Shown: positions 60,654-64,000 of the stretch, in pieces | Numbering within the stretch: the first letter of the stretch is position 1 | How the letters are laid out: each line of letters begins with the position of its first letter | Assembly: GCA_003151475.1 (NCBI GenBank) | Contig: PLXQ01000054.1 | Location: 62,001 to 126,000, forward strand | DNA: 64,000 bases | Reading direction: 5' to 3' | From: Acidimicrobiaceae bacterium | GTDB lineage: Bacteria > Actinomycetota > Acidimicrobiia > Acidimicrobiales > UBA8190 | Program-made: the position numbers and the translations under genes | Notes under the pieces: model-generated | Told to the model about the DNA's origin: nothing | Databases searched by the model: none | Seen by the model: only the letters and a program-made list of their open reading frames with translations

Positions 60654-61630
60654 TCCTCCTCGTCTCCCTTCTCGTGCTCCCCGCCGCCGGGCTCCTGGCC
60701 TGGGGCATCATCAGCGTGGCGACATGGAGTCGCCGTCCGCATCTCGAGGCAACCCTCGCCCCCTACACGGTCGGTCTGAGGCTCCGGTCAGAGGTAGAGC
60801 CTGAAGTCTTCGGCAATCCGGAATTCGTAAAATCCCCCATCCTCCGCCGTGCCATCGAAGCGGTGGCCGACATCGCCACCCGACGCGGTCTGATGGCGGT
60901 GGTGGAAGCCAAGATCGATCAGGCGGATCTCCCCGTGCGTCCGGCTGAAGCGCTGTTTCTCTACCTCGTCGTCGCCGTCATCGGTGGAGCACTCGGTTTG
61001 CTGCTGGGCAACTTCTTCTGGGGGATCGTCTCCTTGGCGGCGCTGCTGGTTGTCCCCTGGGTCGCTCTCGGCACCTTGGCGATTCGCCGCACGCGTGCAT
61101 TCGTGGCCCAACTACCCGACATGCTGCAGCTGCTCGGTACGACGCTTCGTTCGGGGTTTTCCATCCTGCAGGGCCTCGATACCGTCGCCGTGCAGCTTCC
61201 GGACCCCACGGGCAAGGAAATGCGGCACGTCGTGGCCGAAGCCCGACTCGGTCGTCCTCTTTCCAGTGCGCTCGACGAGGTGGCCCAACGGGTGCGCAGC
61301 GAGGACTTCGAATGGGTTGTCTCGGCAATCGGGATCCAGCGCGAGGTGGGCGGCAACCTGGCCGAGCTCCTCGACATCGTCGCTGACACCATGAATGCCC
61401 GGTCCCGGCTCCGCCAGGAAGCCCATACATTGACGGCCGAAGGTCGGATCGGGGCCATCGTCATTTCGCTCCTGCCCGTAGGAATCGGGCTCTTCGTGTA
61501 CTCGGTCAACCCCACGTATCTCTCGCCGCTCTTCCACACCGGCACGGGGAAGCTCATGTTCTACTCCTGCCTGGGGTTGGCCCTGGCCGGCATGGTGTGG
61601 CTCCGTCGCATTGTGAAGATCGAGATCTGA
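60650..61630 (+). CDS. tadB: TadB pilus assembly platform protein
   Basis: A 326-residue membrane protein of the GspF fold. An N-terminal helix (LLVSLLVLPAAGLLAWGIIS), a second (FLYLVVAVIGGALGLLLGNF) and a third (LAALLVVPWVALGTLAI) precede the GspF cytoplasmic domain (RAFVAQLPDMLQLLGTTLRS, GFSILQGLDTVA). Two C-terminal helices follow after EGRIGAIVISLLPVGIGLFV. With TadC it forms the inner-membrane platform turned by CpaF. Its start is a GTG overlapping the cpaF stop. Confidence 0.9.
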   Translation: MILLVSLLVLPAAGLLAWGIISVATWSRRPHLEATLAPYTVGLRLRSEVEPEVFGNPEFVKSPILRRAIEAVADIATRRGLMAVVEAKIDQADLPVRPAEALFLYLVVAVIGGALGLLLGNFFWGIVSLAALLVVPWVALGTLAIRRTRAFVAQLPDMLQLLGTTLRSGFSILQGLDTVAVQLPDPTGKEMRHVVAEARLGRPLSSALDEVAQRVRSEDFEWVVSAIGIQREVGGNLAELLDIVADTMNARSRLRQEAHTLTAEGRIGAIVISLLPVGIGLFVYSVNPTYLSPLFHTGTGKLMFYSCLGLALAGMVWLRRIVKIEI

Positions 61631-61631
61631 C

Positions 61632-62555
61632 ATGCTGCCCTTTGCCGTCGTCCTCATCTTTGTCACCGTCAGCATGCTGGCGTATGCCGCTGTTCTGAAG
61701 GCAGACGAGCGCATCAGTGTCCGTGCCGCGCGTGCCCGGCTGGCCGACTACGAGTCTCCGGCGGAGAAGCGCGACACCGACCTCCAGGCGCCTTTCTCCA
61801 GCCGCGTGTTCGAGCCCGCCGCCGTCTTCATCGCCAATACGGCGAGGGCGGCCCTGCCCGATTCGTACGTCGAGAAAGTCCAGCACAAGCTGGTGCTCGC
61901 CGGCCGGGGCCAGATCGAGGAAGCGGACCGATTCCTCGTACTCCATGTTCTGTCGGTGGTCTTCATCCCGATTCTGTGGTGGGTGTCGTGGAAGTACACC
62001 TCCCTGAGCGGCCTCGAATTGGAGGCGGTGTTCGGCTTCGTCGCTCTGGGCGGGGTCATCGGCCCCGACGCCTGGCTGAACCGTGTCGTCGAGGAGCGTC
62101 AGCTCACCATTCGCAAGAAACTGCCCGACGTCCTCGACCTCCTGACGATCAGCGTCGAAGCCGGTCTCGGGTTCGAGCAGGCCTTGGCCCGTGCCGTGAC
62201 GATGGTGCCGGGACCGCTTTCGGAGGAGTTCGCCCGCATGCTGGGTGAGATGCGGGCCGGATCCAGCCGGTCCGACGCGCTCGGCGGCCTGGACACACGG
62301 ACGGGCGTCCCCGAGGTCCGGTCCTTCGTCCTGGCTCTCAAGCAGGCCGACACCTTCGGCGTGTCCATCGGGTCGATCCTGCGCAGTCAGTCGGCCGAGA
62401 TGCGTGTCAAGCGTCATCAGCTCGCCCAGGAAGAGGCGCAGAAGGCTCCGGTCAAGATGCTCTTCCCCATGGTGTTCTGCATCATGCCGGCGCTCTTCGT
62501 CATCACCGCCGGACCTGCTTTCCTGAATATTTTCCACGCCTTCAGCGGTCGCTGA
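61632..62555 (+). CDS. tadC: TadC pilus assembly platform protein
   Basis: A 307-residue GspF-fold membrane protein paired with TadB. An N-terminal helix (FAVVLIFVTVSMLAYAAVLK) and a second hydrophobic region (about 95-145) are followed by KKLPDVLDLLTISVEAGLGF, ALARAV, EFARMLGEMRAGSSRSDAL and a final helix. The ATG is 1 base after the tadB stop, so they are translated together. It completes the CpaF-TadB-TadC export machine. Confidence 0.9.
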   Translation: MLPFAVVLIFVTVSMLAYAAVLKADERISVRAARARLADYESPAEKRDTDLQAPFSSRVFEPAAVFIANTARAALPDSYVEKVQHKLVLAGRGQIEEADRFLVLHVLSVVFIPILWWVSWKYTSLSGLELEAVFGFVALGGVIGPDAWLNRVVEERQLTIRKKLPDVLDLLTISVEAGLGFEQALARAVTMVPGPLSEEFARMLGEMRAGSSRSDALGGLDTRTGVPEVRSFVLALKQADTFGVSIGSILRSQSAEMRVKRHQLAQEEAQKAPVKMLFPMVFCIMPALFVITAGPAFLNIFHAFSGR

Positions 62556-62863
62556 CGTCGAGGTTCCGGACGGGGCCGAGGGTCACGAGAAGCCGCGGAG
62601 GCCATCTCATGGAAAGCGGCAGGTAAACCCTGGTCAGAGTGGGTATCGAAGCCGCCGACCGTTCATGTAGGACTGACATTCAGCGCCGTTCGTGGCGTAA
62701 CCACGAGGGAGCACACCGGATAATTGAGGGCAAATTGTTGACCCCTTGACGGGGTTCGGTTGACCGCGGGCGCTCAAGAGCGGTCGTTCACATGACGATT
62801 CTTCTGGCATCGAGATGGCTACGACGGGCGAGGAGCCCGCAGTAGTTGACCAGAAGGAGCGCT
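62556..62863. other. Intergenic region after the pilus operon
   Basis: This 308-base stretch has no gene. A hairpin TCGTGG-N5-CCACGA lies at 62690-62706, without a T tract, and AT-rich sequence near 62720-62740 could belong to the promoter of the histidine kinase. I saw no other structure or motif. Confidence 0.5.
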
Positions 62864-64000
62864 GTGCAGCAGGCCGAGTCACTCTCCGACGGGGCGTGGA
62901 TTCCTCGCGGCCGTCGAGCGTGGCCCGAATGGCGAGGCACAGTGCCCGCGCCCCCCGAACTGGTGGCGAGGTTCGCCCCTCTCCTCATCGCTTTGCGGTG
63001 GGGCACTCTTTCGCTTGCCGTTGCGCTCGGGGTGATCGAACGGTCGAGCCGTCACGCCATCGTGGCCGGAATCGTGCTGGCCCTTTACACGCTCTGCCGC
63101 ACCTTGTGGCCTATCCGTTACGACCAGACAGGCCCGCGGGTGAGCGCGGCGCTGTTTGTCGAGGTCGCCGTTCCTCTAACCGTCGTCGAGGTGACTGGGT
63201 TCAACTCGTCGCCCTATCTCGTCTGTCTGGTGGTGGCCACGGCGATCGTCGGATTTGCCGGTGGCCTGCGCATTGTGGCGTCGCTCTCGCTGTTGGCCGG
63301 GTTGGCCGTCGCCGTCCCGAGCATGGTCCTCGTTTCGTACCAGGGTCTGGCTGCCTCGAGCGTCCAGTTCGCCATTGAACTCGTCCTCGTCGGCGTCGTC
63401 GGCGGGTTCAGCCGCACCCTCATCGAGGACGCCCGTCAGGTCGGGGAGGGCCTCGCCGCCCAGGCTGAACATCTGTCCGAGGTGAACGACTTGTTGCTCG
63501 ATCTCCACCGGGCCACAGCGCAAGAGACGACGCCGCTCGATCTCGAGGGGGCCGCCCGCTGGGCTCTGGAGCGGTTGGAGGAGATGTTCACGCCCGACCT
63601 CGCCGCCGTGATCCTGCGCGACCCCGCCACCGAGTACTGGCACCTCGTGGCGGGCAAAGGGGTCCGCCTCACCGGGGCGGACATATCTCTCGAGCTTCCG
63701 AAGGCCCTGGCCGCCGCCTCGCTCGGCCACGATCCGGTGGCCGTCGAGGCTCTCGAACAGGGGCTGAGTTACCGCTCCCGTTGGGGTCTCTACTGCCCCC
63801 TCAGGGCTCGTGACGAACTCGTCGGCATCCTGGCCGTCGAGTGGAGCGATGTGCGCGACGTCACCTCGGCCGATCTTCGTCGTATCGGGGATCTGGCGCG
63901 CGCTGCGGCCCTGGCTCTCGACAACGCCCGCTGGCTCGAGCGTATTCACGGCCTCGGAGTCGAGCAGGAACGGTCTCGTCTGGCCCGGGAGCTCCACGAC
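62864..64000 (+). CDS. Membrane sensor histidine kinase with GAF domain (3' end outside window)
   Basis: The reading frame runs from a GTG at 62864 (AAGGAG 4 bases upstream) off the window edge, 379 codons so far. Predicted parts: about six transmembrane helices (residues 30-190, including LSLAVALGVIERSSRHAIVA and FAIELVLVGVVGGFSRTLI), then a GAF domain (about 215-355: LDLEGAARWALERLEEMFTP, YWHLVAGKG, LYCPLRARDELVGILAVEW). The HisKA_3 dimerisation segment with the phospho-His follows at QERSRLARELHD (last residues seen). It is a NarL-type two-component sensor; its partner lies outside. The signal is unknown. Confidence 0.9.
   Translation, partial: MQQAESLSDGAWIPRGRRAWPEWRGTVPAPPELVARFAPLLIALRWGTLSLAVALGVIERSSRHAIVAGIVLALYTLCRTLWPIRYDQTGPRVSAALFVEVAVPLTVVEVTGFNSSPYLVCLVVATAIVGFAGGLRIVASLSLLAGLAVAVPSMVLVSYQGLAASSVQFAIELVLVGVVGGFSRTLIEDARQVGEGLAAQAEHLSEVNDLLLDLHRATAQETTPLDLEGAARWALERLEEMFTPDLAAVILRDPATEYWHLVAGKGVRLTGADISLELPKALAAASLGHDPVAVEALEQGLSYRSRWGLYCPLRARDELVGILAVEWSDVRDVTSADLRRIGDLARAAALALDNARWLERIHGLGVEQERSRLARELHD

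Noticed and set aside
63176-63997. 273-codon minus-strand frame at the window end
   Set aside because: Opposite the histidine kinase, whose plus-strand frame has helices, a GAF domain and the HisKA_3 motif.
1-64000. tRNA, rRNA, CRISPR array, insertion sequence or prophage
   Set aside because: I looked for tRNA T-loop sequences, repeat-spacer arrays and transposase motifs on both strands and saw none.

Overview
The window is high-GC DNA with densely packed genes, frequent GTG/TTG starts and many 4-base ATGA/GTGA overlaps. The gene content (Tad/Flp pilus genes without an outer-membrane secretin, a DtxR-type iron regulator, an F420-type nitroreductase, an actinobacterial OxyR/catalase pair, polyprenol-dependent mannosyltransferase-like proteins) points to an actinobacterium, most likely of the Acidimicrobiia type; that class assignment is inference. 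I saw no rRNA, tRNA, CRISPR array, insertion sequence, phage gene or origin.

Layout. 0.2-5.3 kb: two tandem secreted proteins, each with 14 copies of a Cys-pair repeat, facing a secreted G1-family (eqolisin) peptidase. 5.4-8.4 kb: cystathionine beta-synthase with an unusual N-terminal extension and a cystathionine gamma-synthase/lyase, followed by three consecutive hairpins. 8.5-9.1 kb: a frameshifted remnant of a sensor-type protein. 9.2-12.1 kb: ECF sigma factor with an overlapping membrane protein (probable anti-sigma), divergent from a secreted esterase. 12.1-17.5 kb: DtxR-type regulator divergent from a ferric-iron ABC importer operon that has a methyltransferase inserted in it; the shared intergenic region has several inverted repeats. 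17.5-24.8 kb: a lipoprotein gene cut by one in-frame TAA, dimeric alpha/beta-barrel proteins, NUDIX, zinc-ribbon protein, histidine phosphatase, haloalkane dehalogenase and a rearranged alkaline-phosphatase-superfamily enzyme. 24.8-36 kb: quinone oxidoreductase, NTF2-like protein, then a polyamine/GABA catabolic cluster (Lrp regulator, amine oxidase-like flavoprotein, two class III aminotransferases, aminobutyraldehyde dehydrogenase, amino-acid permease, universal stress protein). 36-43 kb: two small monooxygenase-like proteins, a kinase-like protein lacking the usual catalytic Asp, FtsH, aldo/keto reductase, OxyR and catalase. 43-50 kb: short-chain dehydrogenase, metallophosphatase, serine hydrolase, an ABC-2 exporter and a FhuF-like ferric reductase. 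50-53 kb: two divergent polytopic glycosyltransferases. 53-62.6 kb: a Tad/Flp pilus locus in two divergent arms (CpaB-TadE-TadG-TadE leftward; CpaB-CpaE-CpaF-TadB-TadC rightward). 62.9 kb to the end: a membrane sensor histidine kinase cut by the window edge.

How the parts work together: CBS and the gamma-synthase/lyase link serine, homocysteine, cystathionine and cysteine. The iron importer should be controlled by the adjacent DtxR-like repressor. OxyR sits where it would control catalase. The polyamine cluster can take up an amine, oxidise or transaminate it to an aldehyde, convert that to GABA and pass GABA to succinate semialdehyde. The pilus genes encode ATPases, platform proteins and pseudopilin-like subunits, but neither the Flp pilin nor a prepilin peptidase is visible here.

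The observations most worth a second look are the paired 14-repeat secreted proteins, an FtsH reading frame with no canonical start codon where homology places its N terminus, the permuted phosphatase domain order, single-base damage in two genes, 16-base CCCTGA tandem repeats at gene 3' ends, and the structured region between the two pilus arms.
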